This document shows, one piece after another, positions 30,931 through 49,839 of a DNA stretch of 64,000 bases; positions within the stretch are counted from its first letter, which is position 1; every line of letters begins with the position of its first letter. The translations under genes were made by a program, and so were the position numbers. The notes beneath the pieces are model-generated. The model did not search any database and was not told where the DNA came from. It saw only the letters and a program-made list of their open reading frames with translations. This stretch comes from Clytia hemisphaerica (Eukaryota > Cnidaria > Hydrozoa > Leptothecata > Clytiidae): assembly GCA_902728285.1 (NCBI GenBank), contig CACVBU010000486.1:190530-254529 (forward strand), in the 5' to 3' direction.

Positions 30931-33207
30931 AACACGCAAAAGATCATCAGGACAAGAAGTAGGCTGCTTACATCCTCTAACGAATTCGTGCTTCTTTTAC
31001 AAATATCTGAAATACGTATTACCGAAGTAAAACCCTAATACTTTGTAGCACGTTATGCAAAAAGATTTGCAACATTGTCGCGTGTTTATTCTTGCTTATT
31101 ATATTTGTTAGCGTGCCGATTTGAACAAAACTTATTTGTAGGTAATATCTAATTTGTCGCTGGTTTCTTATTGGTTGATCGGCAAAAGCCTGTATTTTGT
31201 CGTTTTTCAGTACTTTATAGAGTCAACCAGCAATAAACTTTGTTTGATATCTTTTGATTGAACGAATATTTTGAAAAAAGATTTCACAGTGATAATGATC
31301 TAAGATGAGATCATTATCACTCACAGGAGAATCATTCCTGTAAAAATGGTAATTATACCACATTTCTACAAGAAGTTAATTTTTTTCTTCTTCATTTTTC
31401 TACCATATATTTTATTTTCATATTTCTTTTCTTTCCAAATTCTTTACGATGATAATATTCCACTCACAAATATTTTTTATTTTACTTTTTTAATTGTATT
31501 TCAGGCACTTACATATATCCCAATGGCTACACGTTTTTTTTTTTTATTAGAACCTAGTTTATAAGAACATACAGGCTGAAATTCGTCGAAAAATTAAGAA
31601 CATCTTAAGAACATGCCCAGCCTCAGTTTGGAAAAAAATTACAAGAAACTACAATTTCTTCCTCTTTTTAAGCAGTTTTAACCGAATTTAGGGGTGGATC
31701 TTCAAAAGTCGAGAGTCAAATATTGTCCAAATTTTGCTAAATTTAAGTCCTCTTTATTTTGTATCATATTGTCGATTTAGAGTAGTCTGAGAAATTAAGA
31801 ACGCATTTAAGAACATTTTAGGCTGAAAATTGCTAAAAAAATAAGCACATCCAGGCTCAGCCAAATTTTAGGTGTTCTAATAAAAAAAAAAACGTGTATT
31901 CGTCCTATTTATAATACGTAAACTAAATTAAGAAATAAAAAAATAATTTTCAATTTGCAAAAATATACGTACGACCAAAATGTTTATTTGCTCGATTGAG
32001 ATCAAAATTGATGATTGAAGCTTAGATAAAATTGTACAACTGCCCTATCTGGGCAAAGTTGAATACAGAGCTATATATCTCTTCAGTGAGGCCTATTCAC
32101 TTTTGAAAGATATAACTCTGCAGGCAAAGGCTTGAAAACTCAGAGAAATTCTAAAATGGTAGAAACCAAGTATGGTAGACAACCGTGATTAGAATTTAAT
32201 TGAGAGAATTGAAATGGATTAAAAGTCAATAAAATAAAAATTTATTTAAACAATATTTGTCAGAACAAAAGAAGAGGCAATCAAAGACTTAGGTGCAATA
32301 AATTACAAAACACGATGTACTAGGTACTTGCTTATTTGAATCTAAAGCAAAATATCCAGCAAAGAAAACCGACTCGCCATTATTGTTCTGCTTAGGAAAA
32401 TACACATTTTCGACAATAGAAGCCAATTGCTGCACGGGGATTTTTGTCTGTTTTACCACCCTAAAACCAGTCTTTTTTTGCACCTAAACATATTATAAAA
32501 AAGTGCAAAAAAAGGATTGGATCGAGTTTAGGGTGGTAAATTAAATAATAAAGTCGCGCGCGCCTGACTGCGCGAACACGGTCGAAAAGGTGTAATGGAA
32601 GACAATATCTTGACACTTCTTATCCCCATTGCCAACCTTGTTGTGCTTCATCCCAACCGGGAAAATCACTGGGAAACTGAAAATCCCCACTATATCCCTA
32701 TAAATAACAAAAATCAACACCCAGACCCATAAAAAAACAGGACATAACCACCTACATATTACCCCCTGTAAACTGCCGAGGCACGGCAGGGAAACCAGCC
32801 TGCTCTCGTGCTTGGTCTACGTGAGTGGTTTACTTCATCATTTAGTCTTTTCTTTTTGTTTCGTGTCTCTTTTTATCTCGTTTCTGTTGCTCTTGGTTTC
32901 CTTTTGTTTTTATGTCATTCATTTTGTCTTGAGAATTACATTCCGTTTATTATACGCATTTTCATTTATTAAAGTAATCAATTTTGATAATTTTTCGTAC
33001 TTGTTGAATTAGACTGCTGACGGCTTATAGCCCCAAAACATTGTCAATTTACCTATCGTTTCAATAAACCACTTTATCGGAAAGATTGAGTCCATTTCCA
33101 GATTTCCCGATATAAGTTTACTCGGCATGAACACCGTTCCCCTAACGTTCCCACCGGATCATCGGCATACGGATGAAAGGATACGGACTCAACCTTCCAT
33201 AAGATTT
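30931..33207. other. Spacer between duplicated blocks, no gene seen
   Basis: Contains a perfect hairpin (AGTGATAATGATCT at 31288 facing AGATCATTATCACT at 31308) and a short palindromic element at about 32452-32538 with TACCACCCTAAA ends. The minus-strand reading at 32289-32483 runs into that palindrome and is not supported. Confidence 0.5.
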
Positions 33208-33250
33208 CTTAGTGATATGTTTGTAATAAGTATACCCAATATTGAACTCG

Positions 33251-34501
33251 CTAATCTGCTTTTCTTTCCAAGGCGACATTTTGAGGCTTTTTGAAATTTT
33301 CGCATCGACTTTTCCGCTTCAATAAACCAAGCGTAAAAATATTCTTCAAAAATTTCCGATAATCACTCATCATTTTGGCATAAACAACACAATTCAAAAC
33401 GTTATTTAACAAATTTAATACATATGATATATATTCGACAACAATCCAAAATTTCCAATTCCAATGAATTAAAACAGTTTCAGAATCAAAGTAAATGTAA
33501 TTCAGCCATAAATAGTAAAAACCTCGAGCTGGCATGATGGTAAGGATGAAAATTAGAATTAAAGATAATAGAACTTTCAACGCTTTTTTATTACGCTTTT
33601 GAATATGTTCACCGACTTCCATTACGTTTTGAACCCTTCTTGATTCACGTTGCATGTAACGTGAAATCTTGAAATAATAATACAACATGAATCCAGTCGA
33701 ACTAAGTAACGGTAATGCATAGCCAAACAGGAAAGTTAAATGGAAATTTAATAGATCTACATCCCATATCGGATAACAGTTGTATCTACCAGGCTCACCA
33801 TGTAAAACTGGAGATAACGTTTCAATTTGCGCGTACGTCAATCCAGCGCAAATACAGATAACACCGAATGAGAGAGCTGCATATATCTTTACGGTCGTTT
33901 TTTCTGCAAACGGATGAACTATGTTTTTGTACCTTTCGTAAGAAATAAAAGCCACTAACCATAAAGATAGATACGGAAATATGTAGTGCGCAAACGGCAT
34001 TGCGTATACGCAAGCAAATTCACTAAGTGGGTAACTACTATTTTGCCAATCGTTATAATTACTAAACGTAAGGAAACCACAGTAAAGAGCATCAACTAAT
34101 GCTAGTAGCGTGACCAAAAAATGGTATGCTTTCATTTTCGACAGAGTTCTGTTCTTTATTATATTTTGCCGAATAAAATGCACCATTATGGATGTGTTGC
34201 CAAGGATACCGAATACAGCTAGCGCGACGAAAAATCGAAAACAATAATATTGGACTTCTATCCGATATTCTTCAAGTTTCCCGTATTCCAGAGCAAGTTT
34301 CATGTGGTTGATCTGATCTTGAGATAAATGGCCTTTCATTGTTATATTGATAAGCGACATAAATTGGTCCCATGTTTTTTTGTATTTCTCAGCTATGCTG
34401 CGATACGTCTTTACGTAGTTTAAGTAAGAAACTTTGTCGTTGTAGGAGTGGACTTCGTTTACAGCAGCTTCAAATCGCTTATAATCAACAAGGTAGTTCA
34501 T
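33251..34501 (-). CDS. Rhodopsin-class orphan GPCR, copy B
   Basis: Intact single-exon gene of 416 aa, close paralogue of the one at 12948-14198 with scattered substitutions and one extra Ser in the first extracellular loop (WQNSSYPLSEF). It keeps the same seven membrane segments, the ECL1/ECL2 cysteines, ERY after TM3, and the odd LNCVVY in TM7. Differences are spread over the ectodomain, TM2-TM3 and TM5, where a ligand would bind, while the TM6 and the intracellular loop 3 basic stretch (RRVQNVMEVGEHIQKRN) are unchanged. Coupling is thus probably conserved and ligand preference may differ (inference). Confidence 0.9.
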   Translation of the reverse strand: MNYLVDYKRFEAAVNEVHSYNDKVSYLNYVKTYRSIAEKYKKTWDQFMSLINITMKGHLSQDQINHMKLALEYGKLEEYRIEVQYYCFRFFVALAVFGILGNTSIMVHFIRQNIIKNRTLSKMKAYHFLVTLLALVDALYCGFLTFSNYNDWQNSSYPLSEFACVYAMPFAHYIFPYLSLWLVAFISYERYKNIVHPFAEKTTVKIYAALSFGVICICAGLTYAQIETLSPVLHGEPGRYNCYPIWDVDLLNFHLTFLFGYALPLLSSTGFMLYYYFKISRYMQRESRRVQNVMEVGEHIQKRNKKALKVLLSLILIFILTIMPARGFYYLWLNYIYFDSETVLIHWNWKFWIVVEYISYVLNLLNNVLNCVVYAKMMSDYRKFLKNIFTLGLLKRKSRCENFKKPQNVALERKAD

Positions 34502-35844
34502 TATGCTTGTATATTAAATCTTTTAAAGCTAACTCTGCCCGAGATATAGCTGTAACGAGTATGCTGCTTTTTCTGTAACGGAGATGGTTAGTTTTCTAAT
34601 GTTCCAGATCTTAACCGAAGGTAATAGGAAATAAGCAATTTTACTTAGACTGTTCCAAATTGTTTCAATCACTTCGTATGTTTCTGTTTATCCTCTAGCG
34701 AAAAGGGTTTCTATATTAGGAAGTATATCTACTAATCACTTCACCGCCCTCAAAAGGGTAAATATATAAACTCGTTTTTGAGGTCCTAAGCAAAGTTCAA
34801 TCAATCACCGAATGAGTCTCTCTCACGCTCTATTAATGATTCGGCTGTGATTGTTTTGGAGCGTGAACCACAAACGATTTGAAAGATTCTATAGCACTGG
34901 CTCCTTTGCCCAACATTAACCTCCTTGCTGGAAAGGGTGTGTAGTTGGTCCACTTTAAGCAAAGATGAGATACACTTTATATATGTTCAAATTAATTCAA
35001 ATTATACAAGACAAAGTTCGAAAAACCAAGAAAATGATTACTCCCATCCTTGGGTTCTTCATTCGAGCCCTTAAACAGAGAAGACCCTTAAAAAAGTCTA
35101 AAAGTATGAGGTTACATTCTGGTCCGGGGGTTCTACTTTTATACACTCTACTAATTAAAAGAGCATAGGACATGGAGATTTGACCAAAGAACAATTGTCC
35201 TAAAGAACTTATGGAAATCCGTTTTATCCTGAGATTTTTTTAAATTGATTGCAATACAAATTTTTAGATGATTTTTTTTTTGATAATATTATCTATTGTT
35301 AAGAAATAAGAATTTTTCTTATTGCTAGGAATTTATTTCCCAACTCTTATTATTACGGAAGTTCAAAAAACAGGAAATATCTTCAGAAATCTACAAGGCT
35401 CATTACACAATCATAAATAATGATTGAAAAATAACCACCCGTCGGCAATCAAAGAGATTTACTATAGAATATGAAGAATTTCCAAAAAAAAACCCTAGCT
35501 TGCTACGGATCCTACGGATCCTACTATTGCTTTTATGAATCTATTTTTGATGACGTACGGGGAAGCGCTAAACTGCGAAATAAAAATATGGAACCACAGG
35601 TAGAAAATCGTAATGTCATATCAAAGGCAAAAGCCGTACTCATGATAAAGAACTTTTTCCTTCATTATAAGAAATATATATTCAGGACCACGCTCGGGTG
35701 AGTTAAAGAATGTCCAAAACATATTTTTCGTGTCACCAACCACTTCCTACTGTTTTTACCAAGTCATGCAAAGCTTTCAAGAAACGTAGTAACGATAAGA
35801 TTTCGAAAAATGCTGGGTCAAAAATTTGTATTAACCCTCTATCG
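34502..35844. other. GPCR copy B upstream region and empty site
   Basis: Aligns to 14199-15218 and then, without a break, to 26942-27010 of copy A. After about 35541 copy B has a stretch with no match in A. The small ORFs here are not conserved between the copies. Confidence 0.7.
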
Positions 35845-36051
35845 AATAGACCTTTTCATAAATTACGTCACGAACATCACTTGCCTCGTATTCAAACAAT
35901 TACCATGGTGATTATGTCCCTTGAGACATTAAACGATTCTTTTATGAATAGGTGGTAGTTTTAATAAAATCCACTGGGATTTAATCACCATGGTCATGAT
36001 TTCAAAACGAGGCAAGTGATATTCGTGACGTAATTTATGAAAAGGTCTATT
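35845..36051. mobile_element. MITE, 207 bp, long TIRs
   Basis: TIRs of about 45 bp begin AATAGACCTTTTCATAAATT and end with the complement. ATCG (or TATCG) lies outside both ends as a likely target duplication. A second, inner pair (ACCATGGTGATTA / TAATCACCATGGT) makes it a near-complete palindrome. Present in copy B only. Confidence 0.8.
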
Positions 36052-36468
36052 ATCGGCTAAAAACCGATATTTAGGTCGGATAAATTTTATGCCGTATGAA
36101 TACAGAAACCACAAGGGAAAAATGGTATTTTCAATTGACATGAAAAGCCGCACGCTTTAAACTTTTCTTTTTGGTATTCTATTAACGGGAGTAAAATATT
36201 GTAACTTTTATTCCAAGAAAGATATGAAAAATCTGAATACATATTTGCAAAAGCAAAATTTTGGCAAAAACAAATTTAAGATTTTTGGCTTTGTAGAAGA
36301 AAATTTAATTTTCATTTTTTTTATTTGAAATATTATAAAAACTTTCAAAAGCTTCAAAAGCTTCAAAATCATCCACTTAAAATTAAATTTTCAACGAGGT
36401 ATTACTCCTGATTATATCTCACATCTTATCCTTCAAGACAAGAGCAATGAATCAAAATGTCTCTTTTA

Positions 36469-36626
36469 ATAGACGATATCGGCTTTCCGAATTATCCCCG
36501 AATGATTACCCATGATGCAACTGGATGCAAATTCACGGACGATATCGACTTTCCGTGAATTTTTTTGCGCAATGCATCATGGGTTATCATTCGGGGGAGA
36601 ATTCGGAATAAGCCGATATTGTCTAT
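36469..36626. mobile_element. Palindromic MITE with probable TA duplication
   Basis: ATAGACGATATCGGCTTTCC faces GAATAAGCCGATATTGTCTAT, both bounded by TA. The symmetry continues inward through CATGATGCA / TGCATCATG. About 158 bp, copy B only. Confidence 0.75.
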
Positions 36627-36812
36627 TACAACCCACTCAATGATTAGAGATCACGATCCTTTGTTGTCTGTACACAGACCCAGTATCTACGGCTGATTTC
36701 AAAATTTATTGCCGTAGATTTTTCAAAACAACCACTGCGATGGAGTGTTGGAGAAGATAAGAGAAGTGTTGATATTTATAAATCTTACTTCATCGCAGAT
36801 AGTCTACACAAT

Positions 36813-37230
36813 CGAGGGGTAAATCACTTGAAAAAAGGTGTACGATACTTTCTGACTTTTTGAATTTTCATTTGACTTTTTGACTTTTTCTTGACTTTTA
36901 TTTGACTTTTTGACTTTTTTTTGACTTTTTTCAAACTTCCATTTTGATTTTTTCCCGACAAAAACGCCCACCGCCTTTGGGCGCCTAAGATTTTCCGCCC
37001 AAATCTGTCCAAAAACGCCAACCTCCCATAAATTTTGCTCCACCCATCCTCCCATTCAAGAAACTTTTTGGCTTTTACAAGACTTTTAATTGACTTTTAT
37101 TTGACTTTTTGACTTTTTTCTAAGAATTTTTGACTTTTTCTTTGACTTTTTGACTTTTCTTTGACTTTTTTGACTTTTTTTTGACTTTTTGTATAGGTGT
37201 ACGATAATTTTTCGAGTGATTTACCCCTCG
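36813..37230. mobile_element. hAT-type MITE carrying a TTTGACTTTTTGAC array
   Basis: TIR CGAGGGGTAAATCACT at the left and its complement at the right, flanked by a perfect 8-bp duplication TACACAAT (36805-36812, 37231-37238). Eight-bp duplications mark hAT elements. The interior is a TTTGAC/TTTTTGAC microsatellite on both sides of a short unique core, which explains the Lys/Ser-rich false reading frames. Confidence 0.9.
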
Positions 37231-37978
37231 TACACAATAGACAGCTCCAGGCTTTTAGCTTTACGCTCGAAACGAAGGAAGATATGACGTAGCCTACATC
37301 GCAGAGGTCTCCAATATTAGTTCATGAGTTCCGGCAGGTGGTCAACATGTATTTTACAAACCAGTCTGCAAAGTACCAAATACTCATAGAAACGAATTTT
37401 TCTTTTACTGGTCTCTTTTATTTGACAAATCAGCCTCCAATAATGAAATTCAGTCAAATCGAACAAGTCAATCGTCAATACATTATTTTGGTCAAGTTTA
37501 CTTTTCTGGTCTGTAAAATACCAACTAGACACAGCAGGTAGCCTTCAATAATCCATATCAAGGTCATAGTACTTGTCAATCTTGAAATTTTAAAGGGGGC
37601 CTTGAAGTGTATCAAAAGTTATAGCCCTTTAACCCAACGAGTATACTTGTAGTCTGCAGCAAATGTGTTATGAATATTTCGTAATTTTACCTCAAATTTG
37701 ACTTAAAATAATCCTATTTTTCTCGTTTTACTTACTTCCTCTGAGAGTAGGTGGACGCGCCAAAAAATCATCTACAATCATGGTAGAAATATATTGAGAT
37801 TTTAGTGTATTGTAACGGGTTCTTTTTCCGAATTTAAGTTCGGGCGAGAATTGCTATTTCCGATTTTGGAGGAGTTCAGTGGCTATATTCTTTATTGGAG
37901 CAAATTGGAGCTTTCAAATCCGGAAATCCTGAGGTCCTAAGTGTTAAAAATCGAAAATTAATTACATAACAGAGGTTA

Positions 37979-38359
37979 CTTTAGGCGTACAAACTTTCGC
38001 GAGAAGAAACTTTCGGCTTTTTTCGCAAAAGAAAATGTCTTTTTAACAGGGCAATTTTCCAAAGTTTATGTTCGAAAAAAAGTCTCAAAAATATTGGAAA
38101 TCCATAAAACTTTGAAATCTTAATACGTACCAAATTTTCGGCATTTTCTTATCCTTTAATTCCTTTTTTCTTTATCGGATTTCTTTATCGAATATTTTTC
38201 CCTATTAAGAAAATTTTCATTCAAAAGATCTCATTATTCGCAAAAGTTTATGCTCGCAAAAAATATTTTTTCCTCAAATTCGTGAAAGTAAATATCGTGA
38301 ATTCCGTGATTTTTTGACCTCGCGAAAGTTTCTGCTCGCGAAAGTTTGTACGCCTAAAG
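37979..38359. mobile_element. MITE with TA duplication and CGCGAAA-rich ends
   Basis: CTTTAGGCGTACAAACTTTC and its complement are the ends, each bordered by TA. Internally TTTCGCGA / TCGCGAAA words recur, recalling the TTAA MITE at 26706 but with different termini. 381 bp. Confidence 0.8.
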
Positions 38360-38933
38360 TAGAACAACGCCGACGTTGTTGGGGTCATTGCTAATTTCAT
38401 ATTGGTACATGGTAAAGGTAATCTCGTGACTCCATACTTATATAGTTGTCTCTATATGAAACCGTAATTAAATTTTGAAGCTAATGATTTATAGTGCAGT
38501 GTCTTCAGAAAATAGCTCTGACTGTGCCACTCACAGCTATTTTAATAGGATCGTATTAAAGTTCTCATTATCTACAACTGAATCAAATACTGCGAGAAAA
38601 AAAACAGGCATTGGCTTGTTTTTGTTTTGATTACATACATTTGATATCACAAGCCTATGTTTGCTTTAAAAGGAGAAAGTTACTTCACACAGTATTTGAC
38701 TGCATAACTTGAAAAATTCTGTGTGTAACAAATTCAACAGATTTTAGAATATTGTGTCTGGACTGAAACAATGTTATAAAGCAAGATTAATCCAATTTAT
38801 ATAGGACTCAAGGTTGAACAAGTATCTTGGCCTTGTAATAAATCACATTTCAAAGGGTATTTTCAATGATTTTTCACTTCCCAGAAAAAGTGTAAAGCAA
38901 CTAGGCTAGAGCCCTTAATCTTATGATTCCGAC

Positions 38934-39223
38934 CATTGAGTTTCAAGCCCGAAGGGCTAGAGGTCAATCTCCTTGGTAGGATTTGAAGCCAACAAATCCT
39001 ACCAAAGTTGCGCGGTCTTGAGCGGCTCACCTGGTTTTTACACAAATGACAGATTGAAACTAAAATTTACCGCTAAATTTCGAAAAAAATATCGATCGTA
39101 AACAAAGGGATTGCTAGATTCAATCTGTCGTCAAAAATGCGGCGCATTTTTTAAGGCTTCACTTTTTCTTGCCTGAGAAAGGTTAGAGATTGACCTCTAG
39201 CCCTTCGGGCTTGAAACTCAATG
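38934..39223. mobile_element. hAT-like MITE, CATTGAG family, copy 1
   Basis: TIR CATTGAGTTTCAAGCC with an 8-bp target duplication ATTCCGAC (38926-38933, 39224-39231). The arms extend about 40 bp (GGGCTAGAGGTCAATCTC). About 85-90% identical to the copy at 50351. Confidence 0.9.
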
Positions 39224-39260
39224 ATTCCGACCCCCTTAATCTCTTGAGTCACATCATACT

Positions 39261-41550
39261 AGGGGGGGGGTCGTAGTAAAATCTCAGACATACGAGTAGT
39301 AAAAGGATTTTTACGAATTTTTACATATCACCACCCAGACTCTTGGAATATCGCCCGATTCGGAATTAAATGTTCGGGGAATCGGGAAATTATTTCCCGC
39401 GTAAATTCTTGTGTAAGCCGTTTTATCTCCGTTATATTGCGCCACGCAAACTTATCAGACAGTATTTGCGGTATTTAGATTCTAATTAGCTCCGTAGTAG
39501 TTAGCGTACTTGTTTAGTGAAATCTAAATAACGGAGATAATTAAAAGCCTCGTGAAAGTTGTCGAAAGTTCTGTCTACTACAAGTGCAAGCAGCAGATAA
39601 TTCCTGATGTAGATTTTAAATCTACAACTACAATAATGATTCTTCAAAATTGAAATTGAAATTTATGGTTCTTAAGTTTATTATTGTTTCAATTACCCGA
39701 AATCTATGATAACAGTTGATATCATGTCCCAACCAAGATCACTCAATGCATTTAGATGAAGTGAAGCAAAAGAACATCACCTAAACGCTAAAGCAAGATT
39801 TGATCGATGATTCACCATTCCAAGACGAGTAATTTTGTGTAACCATTGCGAGTATTGACTTAAAATTTCTTCAACAAACATACAACTGTCGGCTGTCCAG
39901 TTGTCAATTGCAATTATTGGAGTCTATGCCCGGCTGAACAACTGTCTCTATGTAGGTTACTACTGGCATCTAGTCAAAAAGGAGAGTGACGTTATGTATT
40001 CTTTCTCTGGAATGGCCCTTTTGATTATTGTTGTTGTTTCCGTTGCATCCATTTAAACATGGATTTATCAAAAGATATTTGCTGGACTTTTAATTACACA
40101 ACGTGACATTGCAGGGGCATTGCAGCTACATAAAGAAGAAATTTTGGCGGGAATTTAATTTGGCGGATGGCCGAAAAAGTTTTTTCAGAGGGAATTTGAT
40201 CAGTGAAAGTTATCGTGGCATGTTATGACAGAGAGTGTGGTTGATAAACTTGGTGGCGTGGAATTATCAAAACAAATTTGTTGTCACAAAGAGATTCAGG
40301 ACGCGCCCTTTTTACCTTTTTTATTTTCATTCAAAATGACCGGACGCCGATTGGAGAATTAGAGAACGCCCGCCGCCGCCTAACCGCCCATCACCCAATG
40401 GGATTAACAATTAACGAGTGTGTAACTTGCAGCGCGAGTGACGTCAAACGCTCCATCGTTTGGCCACTGACATGGTCTTCTTCGTTCCAGACATTCGCAC
40501 GTGTTCCACTACAGATTTTTTCATATTTCAATTAAAAGGCTACTCGGTGCAAAAGAGAAATCATGTATTTTTTAATATGTCATTCATTAACTCAAATCAA
40601 ATGACTTTGGAGGTTCGGTGAAATGATGGCGGAATTGCCGTCCCATGTTTTGTCAGATAGTCCCAAGTTAGAGCAGTTGATGGTAAATTTAGCGGGAATT
40701 TAATTTGGTGGATTGGACCAAAATCATCCAAATTTAACTTTTACTGCCATCCACCGCCAAATTTAGATTATTGTTTTCTTCCCCATGTTATCTATTTTAA
40801 GGCAAATAAATTCCAGTCAAATTTAATTTTTCAAGCCAGCAGCCACATTAAATTCCCTCCAAAATTTTTACTTTTGTTCAAGATTACTTCAACTGTATTA
40901 TTATATAGATTTACTATAATAATTTATTGATTCTTTCTAGCAGCAATTTTTTATTGTACACAAACAAGAAGCATTCATTGATAAAAGTTAAACACGAGTC
41001 TTCAAACTCGAGCCCTATAACTTGAATGTGTCCTTAACTCGAACGGTTTTTTTATCTCTTCAGAACAAATTTAGGCTATTTTCACCTCTACCCCTAATGT
41101 TAGTTTCGAAAAATGTTAACTTTCTGAAAACCTTTAAGATTTTAGGGATGACAAAAATAATATTATATAACATATTTGTTTCTGAAGAATATTTGTCAGG
41201 TTGATTCCAATCTCATTTTGAATCAAAAGCACGTTGCTTTTTTAACGATTTTACACATTCGCAAATCTGTTAAACACTGTTAAGCTTTTCGTCTTTTACT
41301 TTTAAGCTCTTTAAGCTATTCTATTCAGGCGACCTTCCAGCGCAGCTGGTTTATTTTACCAGTTTTAACTACCCAGGTAGTAAATTTTTTTCAACAATTA
41401 ACATATAGATACTAGACTACCCATTTTAGTATTCAACTAACCCTGGGTAGTAATTTTTTTTCTTGTAAATTTCGAATTTTCGTCACACCACCACCGTAGT
41501 AAACGTCATCTGTCTGAGGTTTTACTACTGACCCCCCCCCCCCCCCCCCG
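39261..41550. mobile_element. Non-autonomous TIR transposon, 2.3 kb, poly-G/C ends
   Basis: The left end is a G run then TCGTAGTAAAA, the right end TTTTACTACTGA then a C run of about 19. ATCATACT and ATCATACA lie outside as an 8-bp (7/8) duplication, so hAT-like. The weaker symmetry goes on inward for about 60 bases (CTCAGACA, CACCACC). Inside are inverted GGCGGGAATTTAATTT words (40145-40740), probably an older nested element. No transposase frame is visible. Confidence 0.65.
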
Positions 41551-43057
41551 ATCATACATGTATTTCAAAAATTCTCATTAGGAACTTTTTAGTCTGGGAT
41601 GTTTTTCAAATTCTCTCCTTTTGAAAATTCTTTTTCAAAGATAATGAAAGAAATGCACGTTTCCGAATTTTGAAAACAAGACAAAAAGTAGACATGTTAT
41701 TTCCTCTCATACCCAGAATATGATTATTCCATTTCTGTGACAGAAACTTTCTTTCAAAATTCTGACATCACTTTTAACCAATAATTAGTATCCACAGAAT
41801 AAATATCCCTTATTTGGCCAAAATGAGGGAATGTAATTTGACATCTGAAACAAGAAAAAAATCATGATTTGATTAACACATAAAATTGTTATGTTGTCCA
41901 TCATATTAACCAATATGGAAATTTGATATTCCTCGACAATAAGAAATGTCAATTTGATTTCGAAACAAGTTTGCTACAATTTCAAAAGAATTGTGCTACG
42001 GAAATGAGGTTACAACAATGCGTAATGTAATTTGTAATTTCCAGACTAAAATTGCTTTTAGAAGGTGTATTTTATAGGGACAAGCTGGAGTTTTTACAAG
42101 CTCTTATTTGATTTGGTTGGTCGTTAAGATGTAATAAAAGAATCTTATTACTTTTTCTAAAGAACGCGTCATCTCTATCACTTTAGATGACCAATTAGTG
42201 AAGTATCTTGTAAAAACTCCAAGGCATCTCATTTTATAGATCATTCAGTATCGCTAAACAATATAGAAATTCACCAGGTGAAATTCCAAATCAAAATTGG
42301 GCAATTATTCTGGAACAAATAAAAACACATTTTTTCTATAAAAAATCACGTGTTAGACTAGAATTACACAGAGAGCAAAAAAATTTTCTAGAATACAATT
42401 TATTATTTTATTACTATATATATGGTATCTATCAAAAAAAAGCCTTAGAATTTCAAGACTTTTTTCCTTGATAAATAAAAATTTTACAGACAACTTCAAG
42501 TTGTTACTGATTATTACTTTGAAGAGAAGTATCAAAATTTATGTCGTGAGAGCTAGATTTTAAAAACTAAGACAACAAAATTCCAAGAAATCGTCAAAAT
42601 TTAGATGTATTGAAAGATAGATTCGCGCCCCCCAAAAAAAATAAAAGGCAAAAAAAAACATGGACAAAAATGTAACAAAATATGAAGAAAATTGCAAAAT
42701 GTACACTTGAAGATGAAAAAGGAAAATTTGTCTTTGAATCTTTTGTTTCAATTTCCAATAATTTTATCACTCTTTTTTGAGACAGTCCTTGTCACAACAA
42801 TATCAAATACTGAAAACCATAAAGTTTCAGTTTTTTTACGTACATCAGTATAAAAAATGTGTATCTTCATTAAATTTGTATACCGATAAAATCACGTCAG
42901 GTGTAAATCACTTTGTTGGCTTAGTGTAGATTGGTCCAGTTAAACCCAGCAAAACTATGGCCAGCTTTCGGAGTCGATTGCGATGTATATTAATTTACTT
43001 TGGGGTCAACATATAATAACAGTGCGAAGGGTATGTTGTGCTTCTTTGAAACCGATT
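41551..43057. other. Intergenic, no gene seen
   Basis: AT-rich sequence downstream of Rac1. No ORF with recognisable features; it will include the Rac1 3'UTR near 43057. Confidence 0.5.
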
Positions 43058-49070
<6,013 letters not shown>

Positions 49071-49839
49071 TTTTATTTTTTGGCGATGATTTAATTTCTA
49101 ATATTCAAATAAAAAATAACAAAAATTATTCCAAATTTCGACGACAATTCCTTTGGTAAGTTTGGCTTCAATTCGAATAAACCAGATCTATTTATACTTC
49201 CAAAATCATAAGACTTTTTGAGCTTGTTTCAGCCCTTCGACACGAAAATGAATGCCTTCCAGCGAGTTTGTGATGAGCAAGGCAGATACTCCGCCCTGTT
49301 TTTAAAGAAATCCCCCGCAAAGATACGAATTCGAAATCCACCACAATCAAATTTTAATTTTAATGACCAGAATATTCGATTCGGCTTTGCTTACGATGCA
49401 TCGAAATTTGCGGGTCGTTTGAAGTCTGTGATTTGTCGAACGACCCGCATATTTGGAAACTGATGATTTTATCGGGAAATCTTACGGAAAACCGAAAACC
49501 ATAAACAAAACAAAATACTTTTTGCTGCATGCTTTTGGTTTTACTTTACAGTCTTTACTTTATTCCTACAGTATTATTGCATACACATACAGTTATAGTC
49601 GACAATATAAATATAATACAACGGTCGTCTAGATTTTGCGAAAGTGGCTTACCTAAGCAGGTTTACAAAGGAATAATCAGAAGTATTGAGAAATCGGTTC
49701 CCCAAAGCATAAATTGTATCTTCACTTCATAGGGGCCTTCATACATTTTTCAAAACGTTCTCTCAAAACAGAAAATCGTTTTTCACCCTCATCTTTTGAA
49801 TTTTGTTGGCTTTGTATTTGATAATTTACTCCTTTTTAT
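49071..49839. promoter_or_regulatory. Rac1 upstream region
   Basis: Immediately upstream of the Rac1 first coding exon. A perfect 10-bp inverted pair, GCGGGTCGTT (49410) and AACGACCCGC (49439), stands out in otherwise AT-rich DNA. It may be a regulatory palindrome or a small hairpin; no TATA box or start site can be assigned. Confidence 0.35.

Larger units (their letters stand above)
33208..37760. repeat. Segmental duplication, copy B (empty-site reference)
   Basis: Carries the same GPCR, upstream region and tail as copy A without the 11.7-kb and 1.9-kb insertions. It has its own later MITEs (35845, 36469, 36813) absent from A. The continuous stretch around 35470-35540 is the empty site for the recombinase/helicase element. 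Confidence 0.85.

Noticed and set aside
31346-31564. Hydrophobic 72-aa ORF
   Set aside because: Poly-T/AT-rich composition gives Phe/Leu/Ile by chance; no start context or neighbour exon.
36804-37055. Lys/Ser-rich 83-aa ORF
   Set aside because: Produced by the TTTGAC microsatellite in the hAT-type MITE.
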